The translations under genes were made by a program, and so were the position numbers. 64,000 nucleotides of DNA from CAVPTL01 sp963729195 (lineage in GTDB: Bacteria; Actinomycetota; Thermoleophilia; Gaiellales; JAICJC01), in contig CAVSNF010000013.1 in the NCBI GenBank assembly GCA_963729195.1, positions 7,715 through 71,714 of the forward strand, written 5' to 3'. Positions 16,408-24,883 of the stretch are shown piece by piece. Numbering within the stretch: the first letter of the stretch is position 1; every line of letters begins with the position of its first letter. The notes under the pieces are model-generated. The model ran no database searches. It saw only the letters and a list, made by a program, of their open reading frames with translations, and was not told where the DNA came from.

Positions 16408-17673
16408 ATGGCATTTCTCGTACTGGGATTCTTTGAGAGCGAACTGAGTGCAAACGGCGCACTTGGCGAACTGGAGCGGTGGCGTCGGCGCGGCCGCCGT
16501 TCCGGCCCGGTGATCGAGATTCGAAGTGTGGGCAGAGTTCTGACAGGAGTTGGCTCGGACCAGCTGCCCGGACTGTCGGCCGCCGACCGGCTGATGGTGA
16601 GCACTCGGGTTCGCACCGGTCAGCCGGCGCTGGCGCTGGTGGTCGACGCGCGGCCCGAGGTCGCACACGTGGCCGATGTGATCCGCGCCTGGGGTGGAGC
16701 GCCCGCCTTGGCCGGCGAGAGTGTGGCCCAGCCGCCGCGACCGCGTGAACAGGTGCGTACGACATCGGTCATGAGCCGTCTGATGCTCTCGGTGACGGCA
16801 ATTCTCGTGCTGGCCCTCGTCGCCGCGGGCTGTGCCGCCGCGGACGGGAGCCAGAAGGCCGCGAGCCCAGCGCAATTACAGGCCTCGGCCAAGGCACTTT
16901 CACATGTTCACTCGGTCGCGTTTCACGCCACCGTGACTCTCAGTGTGAGCGGCAAGCCGACCGGATCAGCCGCCCCGACATCGGCACTCACAGGAACGCC
17001 GACGACGGTCGCGATCTCCGGCAGCGCCGCCAAGTCCGCGAACTCTGGCGTGGTCGACGCGAGCTTCACGCTGCAGAACAGTCTCATACCGGTCAGCGGC
17101 GAGTTGCGCGCGGCCGGCCACACCGTCTACATCAAGCTGCCGGCACTGCTCGGCCCGGGGTGGCGGTCATACACGGTCGCTCCCGGCGCGCTTCCTCACA
17201 CCAGGCGGCTGCTGTCCAAGGAGAACTCAAAGGACGCGTCGGCCGCCGCCCGCGGGCTCAGTCGGCTCAACCCACTCACGTTTCTGACCAACATGACCCA
17301 GTCAACCAGTGGCGGCATTCGCACCTTCTCGGCCGATCTTGATACGGCCAATCTGGTCGCCGCCGTCGAGTCGCTGGTGGCGGGACCGCACGCGCCGCCA
17401 GCACGTGAAATCGGTGCGCTGGGAAACGCCATCGATGTTGCACACGGATCGATCTCGGTTGACGAGCACACACACCTGCCGACATCCATCAGCGTCGAGT
17501 TACAGGTGACGACTCCGCAGACGATGGTGAAACGCGCCATGGGCATCACCGGATTCGATCTCAAGATCGACGCAACCTTTGATAGCTGGAACCAGCCGGT
17601 GCATGTGAGCATTCCAGCGCACGCCGCTCCCCTCAAGCTGAGTTCCGTGTCCCTGATGGCGGGCGGTCACTAG
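16408..17673 (+). CDS. Two-part membrane protein: DUF1269-like N-terminus joined to a LppX-like exported domain
   Basis: The frame is open throughout. Residues 1-121 (LVLGFFESELSANGALGELE ... VADVIRAWGGAPALAGE) resemble DUF1269-type cytosolic domains. Then comes SRLMLSVTAILVLALVAAGC, a perfect lipoprotein signal from an internal ATG at 16771. The C-terminal part resembles the LppX/LprG group of lipid-binding lipoproteins (KALSHVHSVAFHATVTL, repeated beta strands). Either this is a signal-anchored fusion, or two genes have merged through loss of a stop. No good ribosome-binding site precedes 16771. If the two genes are separate, the lipoprotein is 16771-17673. Confidence 0.65.
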   Translation: MAFLVLGFFESELSANGALGELERWRRRGRRSGPVIEIRSVGRVLTGVGSDQLPGLSAADRLMVSTRVRTGQPALALVVDARPEVAHVADVIRAWGGAPALAGESVAQPPRPREQVRTTSVMSRLMLSVTAILVLALVAAGCAAADGSQKAASPAQLQASAKALSHVHSVAFHATVTLSVSGKPTGSAAPTSALTGTPTTVAISGSAAKSANSGVVDASFTLQNSLIPVSGELRAAGHTVYIKLPALLGPGWRSYTVAPGALPHTRRLLSKENSKDASAAARGLSRLNPLTFLTNMTQSTSGGIRTFSADLDTANLVAAVESLVAGPHAPPAREIGALGNAIDVAHGSISVDEHTHLPTSISVELQVTTPQTMVKRAMGITGFDLKIDATFDSWNQPVHVSIPAHAAPLKLSSVSLMAGGH

Positions 17674-17677
17674 GGCC

Positions 17678-19099
17678 TCAGCGGGGCACGTATCCCCCGA
17701 CCAGCTGCGGCGCTCGAGGCGGCTGGCGGAAGTTGAAGTCGCGGATCAGGTTTCCCAGGATCGGGACGTCCTCGCGCACGGTGGTGCGCGGGTCGGGGCG
17801 GCCGTCGGTGAACGGGTCGAGCCGGCTGTATTTGAGGAAGTCGTCTTCGATGAACTTCAGATATGCGTCGAAGCTGAGTACCTGGTGGTCGACGTAGCCG
17901 GTACGGGCGTAGGGGCTGACGACCAGCCCGGGGACGCGCAGGCCATAGCCCTGGCCGTCCACCTTGGGCGGGACGACGTGATCGTAGAACCCGCCCCAGT
18001 CGTCCCATGAGATGAAGATCGCCGAGCTCTTCCAGTCGGGACTCCGCATCACGGCGTCGATCACCCGGGCGACCCAGTGCTGGCCGGCGGTGGTGGTGCC
18101 GGGCGGGTGCTCTGAGGTGACCGAGTTGGGAATCACCCATGACACGGCCGGGAGTCGGCCCGCGGCGGCCTGCTTGAAGAACTTTCCGGTCGTGCGGATA
18201 TCGCCGAGCTGGTGGTCTTGGCGGACGGTGCTGAAGCGGGGCAGCGGATTCCAGATCGTCGCCCGCCGCGGCGACATTCGCACCAGCTTGCAGTGGTTTT
18301 GGACAGGGCAGTCAGGCGACCACCCAGGGGTGACGTAATAGCCCCAGCTGACGTGTTGGCGGGCGAGCAGGTAGGTGATGTCGGTCCAGGCGTACGGGCC
18401 GGGCTGGGCGGGGTAACGCTGGTAGGGACGGCAGCTCCAGGGATTCGCTGTTCGACACGCGGCGCTCCATGCGGAGACCATGTAGAGGTGGGATGGCAGG
18501 CTCCATGCGAGCGACGACTCGAACAGGTGGTCTTGGAGCACGTAGCGGTGTGCGAGCTTCCAGTAGAGCGGGATGTCCGACGCGTTCTTGTAGCCCATCG
18601 CAAACGGCTTTGACGGCACGCAGCCGGGGCAGTGCTTGGGGTAGCGGAGAAAGCCGTTCATCGCTCCGTGGTGGATGTCCTTCTTGGCGGCCTCCTCGGA
18701 GTTTCGCAACCCCCCGTGCCCCGACACCTGGCGCGGGTCATGAAACGGCCGAACGCATCGGCCCAGCTCGTGGTCGGGCACGCACACCGTAGGGCGACCG
18801 TTTCGCATCGGGATCCCGTCGGCCCCCGGATAGGTACCGAAGTAGGAGTCAAACGAGCGGTTCTCCTGCATCACCACGATCACGTGCCGGATCTTGTGGA
18901 TGCCGGCCTCATAGGGGACAGGAGCCTGCTCCGCGCTCTCGGACGAGACACTGGCGAGCACTGCGGTCACTGCACACACCACGACTGCCGCGGCGCCCGC
19001 GAGCCAAAGCAGCCGGCGCCGGCGATGCGCAGGTGGCAGCGCGTGCGTCACATCCCGGGCGACGACTCCCACACCCGGCAACCGAGCCGCCACATGCAA
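17678..19099 (-). CDS. Secreted phospholipase C / phosphoesterase family protein
   Basis: This 473-residue protein has a cytosolic basic tract (HRRRRLLWLAGAAAVVV), which could be a Tat-type signal or a membrane anchor. It then shows the bacterial phospholipase C signatures: VIVVMQENRSFDSYFGTY (Glu79-Asp84), SEHPPG and SWDDWGGFYDHVVPP. Such enzymes hydrolyse phospholipids or other phosphodiesters outside the cell. The start is uncertain between TTG 19099 and GTG 19051. It converges on the lipoprotein fusion gene with only four bases between stops. It is the third member of this superfamily within 5 kb. Confidence 0.88.
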   Translation of the reverse strand: MHVAARLPGVGVVARDVTHALPPAHRRRRLLWLAGAAAVVVCAVTAVLASVSSESAEQAPVPYEAGIHKIRHVIVVMQENRSFDSYFGTYPGADGIPMRNGRPTVCVPDHELGRCVRPFHDPRQVSGHGGLRNSEEAAKKDIHHGAMNGFLRYPKHCPGCVPSKPFAMGYKNASDIPLYWKLAHRYVLQDHLFESSLAWSLPSHLYMVSAWSAACRTANPWSCRPYQRYPAQPGPYAWTDITYLLARQHVSWGYYVTPGWSPDCPVQNHCKLVRMSPRRATIWNPLPRFSTVRQDHQLGDIRTTGKFFKQAAAGRLPAVSWVIPNSVTSEHPPGTTTAGQHWVARVIDAVMRSPDWKSSAIFISWDDWGGFYDHVVPPKVDGQGYGLRVPGLVVSPYARTGYVDHQVLSFDAYLKFIEDDFLKYSRLDPFTDGRPDPRTTVREDVPILGNLIRDFNFRQPPRAPQLVGGYVPR

Positions 19100-19180
19100 G
19101 GCATCGGATGCATGGCAGCATCGTCGTCTTCGAGTATTGGATAGGTGTTGGGGTGACCGCGCGGCGGCGGTCGCTCGCCG

Positions 19181-20350
19181 CTACTCCTTGAACATCCCGA
19201 AGCCCTGTTGCGATACCCCTGCGAGCTTCGTGAAGTCTCCGCCGGTTGCGACATACCCTGAGCCCGCCGCGATCGTGAATGTTCCCAGGCTGCTGTTCGC
19301 CGCAGGGTGCCAGGCTTGCAGTGCGCCGGTGGTGGAGTCGAGCGCGAGCAGCTTGTCGCGGGTGGCTGCGCCGGTGGCTGTTGAGGGGCAGTTGTTGAAT
19401 CCCATGATCCGGCCGCAGTACACATTGAAGTGTCCCGGTACGTAGAGCACGCCGTCCATGACGGCGACCCCGACGGCGTTTCCGTCGACTCCGCCCTGGA
19501 AGATCATGTTGCCGGTCGAGCCGAACTTGAGCACCGTGCCGCCGTTGCCGGTGCCGGCCGCGTACACGCCGCTCGAGTCGGCGGTCAGGGCGACCACGTC
19601 GAATGGGTGCGTACCCGAACGGGCCGGGCCGTGCCATGTCCACGCAAGTGATCCGCCGGTGGTCGGGCTGACCGCGCCGATGGCGCTGCTGGAGCTTCCG
19701 TTGAGGGTGTTGAATGCGCCGCCGAGCACCACCTTGTTGGAGCCGTCAGCGGTGGTGGTGATGGCATCGACGGGCCCATCGGTGACCGGTGCCCATGCAG
19801 AGTTGAACGCACCGGTGGTGGGATCGACCGATGCCGCGTACGATCGCGGGGCGGTGAAGGTGCCGCCGAGATAGAGCTGGCCGTTGGACATCGAGATGGC
19901 GCGTACGCCCGCGTTGACCGCGGTCTTGAAGCCTGTGATCAATGCGCCGGTGGTGGAGTCGACCGCGGCGATGTCCTTGCGGTTCTTGCCACCCACGCTG
20001 CCAAATGCTCCTCCCAGATACACGGTGGAGCCGTTGACGTAGATGGCAGCGACGGTTGCGCTGACATCTGGGTTCCACGGGAGCACGCCGCCGGTTGCCA
20101 GGTTGATGGCGGCCGCGTGGTTGCGTGTCACCTCCCCGGTGCCGGCGGCAGCTCCTGCCGGGCGAACTGATGTGAACTGGCCACCGATGTACGCGGTCGT
20201 GCCGCTGATCGCCACGACGCTGACCCGGCCGTTGGTTTGATACGACGGCGAAGGCGCTGAGCCCACAACCGCAGCGTCGGCGAGGCCTGGCGCTACCGCC
20301 AGTGCAGTCAGCAAAGCGAGCAATCCTGCGACACGTACTGTGCGCATCAA
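19181..20350 (-). CDS. Secreted beta-propeller (delta-60-like repeats), intact paralog
   Basis: The 389-residue protein has a signal peptide ending at LADA. About seven repeats follow, of the form TAYIGGQFTSVRPAGAAAG, STVYLGGAFGSVGGK and GYVATGGDFTKLAGVSQQGF. It is the intact paralog of the frameshifted gene at 11963-13116, with near-identical stretches such as RPAGAAAGTGEV and NHAAAINLATG. Cys residues in its fifth repeat (YCGRIMGFNNC) match the paralog's (YCGPEGGSHTC). It is probably a surface adhesion or binding scaffold. A direct-repeat element lies 81 bp upstream. Confidence 0.82.
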   Translation of the reverse strand: MMRTVRVAGLLALLTALAVAPGLADAAVVGSAPSPSYQTNGRVSVVAISGTTAYIGGQFTSVRPAGAAAGTGEVTRNHAAAINLATGGVLPWNPDVSATVAAIYVNGSTVYLGGAFGSVGGKNRKDIAAVDSTTGALITGFKTAVNAGVRAISMSNGQLYLGGTFTAPRSYAASVDPTTGAFNSAWAPVTDGPVDAITTTADGSNKVVLGGAFNTLNGSSSSAIGAVSPTTGGSLAWTWHGPARSGTHPFDVVALTADSSGVYAAGTGNGGTVLKFGSTGNMIFQGGVDGNAVGVAVMDGVLYVPGHFNVYCGRIMGFNNCPSTATGAATRDKLLALDSTTGALQAWHPAANSSLGTFTIAAGSGYVATGGDFTKLAGVSQQGFGMFKE

Positions 20351-20430
20351 TCAGCCTCCCCGGCATCGGAACCTGTGAGGCAAGCGTACGATCACTCCAG
20401 CCGCTGTCAACATGCGGCCTTCGCTACAAA

Positions 20431-20447
20431 CTCTCAGGGATCTCTCA
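20431..20447. promoter_or_regulatory. Direct-repeat operator candidate, copy 3
   Basis: CTCTCAGGGATCTCTCA holds two perfect CTCTCA half-sites 11 bp apart (20431 and 20442). It sits between the divergent propeller (start 20350) and GH16 (start 20556) genes. It is the cleanest copy of the element. Confidence 0.5.
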
Positions 20448-20555
20448 CGATTTCTGCCTGCGGAGTTTCCGTGGATGTGAATGTTTGGCGCGAGTTAAAC
20501 CGGCGTAAAATCACCCCCGGAGCACTTGCGTTTCGCGTCGACATGACGACAAAGT

Positions 20556-21332
20556 GTGGACGTGCGACGCTCCCGTACACTCTTGCTCACACCCGCCGTG
20601 CTGGCGTTTCTCGTGCTGGTGCCCAGCTTTGCCCTTGCCGGGGGCCACGCGGTCGCTCAGAAGCAAACTGCAAAGTGGCACCGCAGCTTCTCGGGCACAT
20701 TCGCCGGCGGCTATAGCCACAAGATCTGGACCGGCTACAGCGGCACTCCGAAGTGTTGCAAGGCCACTCACTGGTCGCGGTCGCACCTGGTTGCCCGGCG
20801 CGGTGTGATGACGCTCGATAACTATCGCGACTCGGCGTTCGGGGGGCAGTGGGTCTCTGGCGGCATCTCGATGGGGCGATCGCTGAATCAGACCTACGGT
20901 AAGTGGACGGTGCGGTTCCGGATGGATCGTGCGGTCGGTATCGGGATGTGCATGGGTCTGTGGCCGAAGAGGGGGTGGCCGCCGGAGATCGACTTCGCCG
21001 AGGAGTCTTCTCAGTACGGCGCTCGCGGCGTCGAGACTGCGACCCTGCACTACGGCGCCCACAACAGCCAGATCCGCCGCAAGGTCACAGGCGACTTCAG
21101 CAAGTGGCACGTGATCGGCGTGGAGTGGACGCCGCACCGGCTTGTCTACCTCCTGGACGGCAAGCGCTGGGGCACGGTCACCGGCAAGAGCGTTCCCAGC
21201 CAGCCGATGCACCTGTTCATCCAGACTCACGTCGGTTCCAACGGCAAGAGCGGCGGTATGCCCGCTGCCTCTGTCCGCCGCCACATCGGCCTGCACCTCG
21301 ACTGGGTGCACGTCTACCGGCTCCACCGCTAG
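20556..21332 (+). CDS. Secreted glycoside hydrolase family 16-like protein
   Basis: The 258-residue product has a signal peptide (RRSRTLLLTPAVLAFLVLVP, cleavage near ALA) and one beta-jelly-roll domain. The GH16 catalytic signature is PPEIDFAEE (Glu-x-Asp-x-x-Glu). Supporting motifs are QTYGKWTVRFRM upstream and KWHVIGVEWTPHRLVYLLDG downstream. Such enzymes cut beta-1,3 or beta-1,4 glucans, agar-type or related polymers; the substrate is not predictable. The start is GTG 20556 (GTG 20562 possible). A palindromic repeat begins two bases after the stop. Confidence 0.87.
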   Translation: MDVRRSRTLLLTPAVLAFLVLVPSFALAGGHAVAQKQTAKWHRSFSGTFAGGYSHKIWTGYSGTPKCCKATHWSRSHLVARRGVMTLDNYRDSAFGGQWVSGGISMGRSLNQTYGKWTVRFRMDRAVGIGMCMGLWPKRGWPPEIDFAEESSQYGARGVETATLHYGAHNSQIRRKVTGDFSKWHVIGVEWTPHRLVYLLDGKRWGTVTGKSVPSQPMHLFIQTHVGSNGKSGGMPAASVRRHIGLHLDWVHVYRLHR

Positions 21333-21334
21333 GG

Positions 21335-21365
21335 GTGAATAACGGTGCCAGGCACCGTTATTCAC
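21335..21365. repeat. Palindromic repeat, copy 3
   Basis: Arms GTGAATAACGGTGCC and GGCACCGTTATTCAC (15 bp) flank a central A. It starts two bases after the GH16 stop codon. Confidence 0.9.
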
Positions 21366-21430
21366 GACACGGCCCGGAAACGTGAGATCGCATTCAGGTT
21401 TTGGGCTGCCTGGTCAGGTAGTCTCGGGCG

Positions 21431-21961
21431 ATGAGGGCATTCGTGCTCATGGCAGCGCTACTCAGCGGCGCGATCGTGCTGGCTGCGTGCGGATCCGGTT
21501 CCTCGAGTCACACCGCGACGGTGACCCAGACGACCACCGTTGCCGTGACGGTGACCGCACCCAGCGGATCGAGTTCCGCGACGCAGTCCCAGGCCAAGAA
21601 CCTCGTTGTGAGTCCGGCGCTGCGTGCGCAGCTGATCGCGGCGGGGGCGGCGATGCATCAGCTTCCGAGCTCCGACTACACCGGCCTGATCAAGGGCGAG
21701 ACGTTCTACGCCTTTGACCCGGCGACAGGGATTCACTGGGCCGGCGCCGGGCTGAAGGCGAGTCCCAACTCGATGAAGGCCCAGGTGGGCGATCAGGACG
21801 ACGGTGCATTCCTGGACTTCGAACAACGTCCCGGCGGGGCGTGGAAGGCCTACCCGGCGGGCATCCCCGGCAGCACCAACTACAGCTGCGCGGTCACCAT
21901 TCCCGCGGATGTGTTGGCCGTGTGGGGCTGGCCCAGCGGAACCTGTCACCCGCCCAGCTGA
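21431..21961 (+). CDS. Putative lipoprotein, unknown function
   Basis: The 176-residue protein has a lipoprotein signal (LLSGAIVLAACGS, Cys20) and a long Ser/Thr linker. A compact domain follows with SSDYTGLIKGETFYAFDPAT and two Cys near the end that could pair. I do not recognise the family. The 3' end overlaps the convergent PAP2 pseudogene by 68 bases. Confidence 0.68.
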   Translation: MRAFVLMAALLSGAIVLAACGSGSSSHTATVTQTTTVAVTVTAPSGSSSATQSQAKNLVVSPALRAQLIAAGAAMHQLPSSDYTGLIKGETFYAFDPATGIHWAGAGLKASPNSMKAQVGDQDDGAFLDFEQRPGGAWKAYPAGIPGSTNYSCAVTIPADVLAVWGWPSGTCHPPS

Positions 21962-22728
21962 CAGCAGGCTTCATCCGCGGCAGCAGCAGCAGCGCGATGC
22001 TTCCCGCGGCGGTCGCTACTGCGGCACCGGCCATGGCGTCGAGGAAGAAGTGGTTGGCGGTGGCGACGATCGAGAAGATCACCAGCGCCGGGTAGAGCGC
22101 CCAAATTGCCTTCGTCCACCGGTGCCGCGCCAACACAACACCCGAGACTCCCAGGATCAGGGCATACGCGGTGTGCAGGCTGGGCATCGCGGCGTAGGGG
22201 TTCGAGAGCGCCGAGATCACGCTGGAGTGGTTGTTGACCGCGGTCTGGTTGAGCGTGTCGGTGAAGCCCATGTCGGTCAGCATCCGCGGTGGGGCGGTGG
22301 GGTACAGGATGTACCCGACCACGCCGATCGCGTCGGCAGCGATGATCGCGTTTCGCACGGTGGTGAAGCGGTCGTTGCGGAAGAGGTATGCCCACAGCAG
22401 GAAGCTGAACGTGATCGTGAACTGCGCGTTGAAGTACGTCCAGTTGGCGACGTGGGACACGACGCCCGGGCGCGTGGGCCACGAACCTCTGCACCGACAG
22501 CTCGTGGAAGATCCCAAGCGACTGCTCTGTGTGAACGACCGACCGGGCATGCCGCAGTGCATCGCTGCGGTCGCCGACCGCCACGACTCGCGACAGCTCG
22601 TAGACGATGTCGAATATCGACACGATCAGCACCTGCCGCACGAGATCGAGCGGCCCTCGCGGAAGCGCGAACCTGATCGCCGGGAACCGGCTCCAGGTGG
22701 GTCGATGGGTGTGGGGCAAGACCGTCAT
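21894..22728 (-). pseudogene. PAP2-superfamily membrane phosphatase, one frameshift
   Basis: The N-terminal part starts at ATG 22728 (MTVLPHTHRPTWSRFPAIRF) and reads to VQRFVAHAPG. After an apparent extra G in the GGG near 22476 the frame changes and continues VVSHVANWTYFNAQFTITFS. The conserved blocks lie in the second frame: AMPSLHTAYALILGVSG and VATANHFFLDAMAGAAVA, the PSLH and NHxxxD motifs of PAP2/inositolphosphotransferase-type enzymes. It would be a membrane phosphatase or phospholipid headgroup transferase. Intact motifs on both sides suggest a recent mutation or a sequencing error. Confidence 0.75.
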
Positions 22729-22872
22729 GGCCCCAGCATCGCCGTCGGACCAACGCCGTCGCGGTGTGACAAACCTGTGTGTTTGGTACGGGAAACCGCA
22801 CCACCGCCCACGAGTGTGGGATCGTTGAGGTCGCACGGAGCGACCCCTCGTGACTACCCATGGAGGTGTGTG

Positions 22873-23661
22873 ATGAGCATGACCGAAGGATTCCCCAGGC
22901 GACTCATCGGAAAGGTCGCGCTCGTGACCGGTGCCGGCGGCTCGATCGGCCGCCAGAGCGCGCTTCGGCTCGCCCGCGAGGGCGCGTCGGTGGCCGTCGC
23001 GGACGTGCGGCTGGCAGCGGCCGAAGAGTCGGTCGGCATTCTGGAGGCGGAGGGCCACACGGCGCTCGCGCTGGAGTGTGATGTGCGTGACGAGGCCAGC
23101 GTCAACGGCATGGTCGCCGCCTGCATCGAGCGTTTCGGCCGGATCGATCTGCTGCACGACAATGCCGGCGTGCTGATCCCCGGGACCGCCCTCACCCAGA
23201 CCCTCGACGACTGGGATCTCCACTTCGCCGTGAACGTCAGGGGAGTGCTGCTGGTGTCGCGCGCGGTCATCCCCCACATGCAGCGTCAGGGCGGAGGCGG
23301 CATCGTCAACACGGGATCAACGGCGTCGCTCGTGGGTGAGCCCAACTGCGTCTCCTACGACTCCACCAAGGGCGCGGTGCTCCAGCTCACCCGCCAGATG
23401 GCGATCGACTTTGCCAAGGACGGGATCAGGGTCAACTGCGTCTGCCCGGGGTGGATCGACACCGGGTTCAACGATCCCATCTTCGATGAAGCGGGCATGA
23501 CCGCGCAGGAGATCGACGACGCGGTCAAGCAGGCAATCCCGATGAACCGTCAGGGAATCGCCGAGGATGTCGCTCCCTCGGTTGCCTTCCTGTTTTCAGA
23601 CGACGCGTCGTACATCACCGGCACGTCGCTGGTGATCGACGGAGGCTTTGTGGCCCAGTAG
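22873..23661 (+). CDS. Short-chain dehydrogenase/reductase
   Basis: TGGAGG lies six bases before ATG 22873. The 262-residue classical SDR has cofactor motif TGAGGSIG (residues 19-26), DNAG (for NNAG), the catalytic Ser in VNTGSTASL and YxxxK in YDSTKGAV. The C-terminal TGTSLVIDGG is also typical. An Asp after the second beta strand (AVADVR) favours NAD+ over NADP+. The substrate is unknown. The promoter region is shared with the divergent PAP2 gene. Confidence 0.9.
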   Translation: MSMTEGFPRRLIGKVALVTGAGGSIGRQSALRLAREGASVAVADVRLAAAEESVGILEAEGHTALALECDVRDEASVNGMVAACIERFGRIDLLHDNAGVLIPGTALTQTLDDWDLHFAVNVRGVLLVSRAVIPHMQRQGGGGIVNTGSTASLVGEPNCVSYDSTKGAVLQLTRQMAIDFAKDGIRVNCVCPGWIDTGFNDPIFDEAGMTAQEIDDAVKQAIPMNRQGIAEDVAPSVAFLFSDDASYITGTSLVIDGGFVAQ

Positions 23662-23666
23662 ATGCG

Positions 23667-24265
23667 TCAGGCGAGCGCGCGTTCCAGCGCTGCCCGGTCT
23701 GTGGGCGCGCCGTGCGTCGGCAACACGAACTCGACTGGCAGATCGAGTAACGGCTGCAGCGTTTCCAGGATCTGCTCGGGCGGGACGCCCTTGTTAGCCC
23801 AGTCTCGCGGAAACTCGAAGCCCCGGCCGCGGTCGATGAACGTGTCACCGGCGATCAGTGCCCGTCGGCTCTCGATCCAGAGCACGAGATCGTTCGGCTC
23901 CATCCCGGGGTAGGCCTCGATCCCGACCGGCAACCGCTCGCCGGCCCGGAAAACCTGGCCCGCGATTGGATCGGGGTCGCCGTCGTCCGGTGGCGGCACG
24001 AACAGCTGCGCACCGAGTTGCTCGGCCAGGATCCGGGCGTCGCGGGCGTGCCAGGGGCAGGTCAGCACGATCACCGTCTCGCGGTCGGCGGCCAGGTCTC
24101 GACCGGGCTCGGTGGGGTGGTCGGATCGATCAAGAGCAGCCGCTCGCCGTCGTCAATCGCATACGACGAGACCTCTGGCCCCCACTCCTCGGTGGCAGCG
24201 TCCGCGGCTGTCCATTCCGGATGCACCGCCTCCCACCACCACAGACCCTGCTGTAGCTCCTGCAC
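23667..24265 (-). pseudogene. MBL-fold metallo-hydrolase-like protein, one frameshift
   Basis: The first frame (GTG 24265) reads MQELQQGLWWWEAVHPEW ... GERLLLIDPTTPPSPVE. The rest is in a second frame starting VIVLTCPWHARDARILAEQL and ending LPTHGAPTDRAALERALA. A single missing base near 24105 joins them as SPVEDLAADRETVIVLTC. The usual HxHxDH motif is replaced by a WHARD variant. LIAGDTFIDRG and LPTHG give the later metal-ligand positions. Metal binding is therefore probably altered. The stop is six bases from the convergent SDR stop. Confidence 0.72.
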
Positions 24266-24307
24266 GGCGAGATCGTAGCCCGCGGGGGTCGGGCCTACGA
24301 TGTCTTC

Positions 24308-24871
24308 GTGGAACTGCGGGCGACCCTGATCGCGGTCTGCTGGTTCGCGTGGGTGCTGATCTGGATCGGCACGGCCGTCATCTTCCGACCAGACTCACGA
24401 GATGCATCGCGCCGGCCGCGGACGCCGCCGCGGCAGCGCTGGTTCAGGTTGGTGCTGGCCGTGTGCATCCTGCTCGCCATCCGCACGCATCACCTGGGAG
24501 GCACCTCGTTCGGTCGCGGCGTCGGATGGGTAGGAGTGGTGGTCTGCGTCGTCGGGCTGGGGATCGCCACCTGGGCACGGGTGTGCCTCGGTCGCAGCTG
24601 GGGGATGCCGATGACGGTGCGTGCAACGCCTACGCTCGTCCGCAGCGGCCCCTACCGGGTCGTGCGTCATCCGATCTACAGCGGACTGCTGCTGGCCCTG
24701 ATCGGCTCAGCGGTGGCGACTGGGCCCGGCTGGCTGGTGGCGGTTATCGGCGGCGGTGCGTACTTCGTCATGAGCATTCGCGTCGAGGAGGCAGACATGG
24801 CCGCGTTGTTCCCCGAGGAGTATCCCGAGTACGTCAAGCAGACGAAGCGGCTGATCCCGTTCGTGTATTGA
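24308..24871 (+). CDS. Isoprenylcysteine carboxyl methyltransferase-type (ICMT/PEMT) membrane protein
   Basis: The 187-residue protein has four or five hydrophobic helices and the family C-terminal signature. This is RSGPYRVVRHPIYSGLLLAL, the SAM-binding RHPxY motif, followed by EEADMAALFPEEYPEYVKQT. In bacteria such proteins probably methylate lipids or small isoprenoid-like molecules, not proteins. The start is GTG 24308. It converges with the DUF2252 gene. Confidence 0.85.
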   Translation: MELRATLIAVCWFAWVLIWIGTAVIFRPDSRDASRRPRTPPRQRWFRLVLAVCILLAIRTHHLGGTSFGRGVGWVGVVVCVVGLGIATWARVCLGRSWGMPMTVRATPTLVRSGPYRVVRHPIYSGLLLALIGSAVATGPGWLVAVIGGGAYFVMSIRVEEADMAALFPEEYPEYVKQTKRLIPFVY

Positions 24872-24883
24872 CCCGTGGGGCGG

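Noticed and set aside
16771..17673. Separate lipoprotein gene as the only annotation
   Set aside because: The upstream frame is open and domain-like, and the internal start lacks a ribosome-binding site. The fused form is listed, with the alternative stated.
21946..23277. 443-codon minus-strand frame as one gene
   Set aside because: Only its middle part matches the N-terminus of the PAP2 protein. The rest is antisense to the SDR gene.
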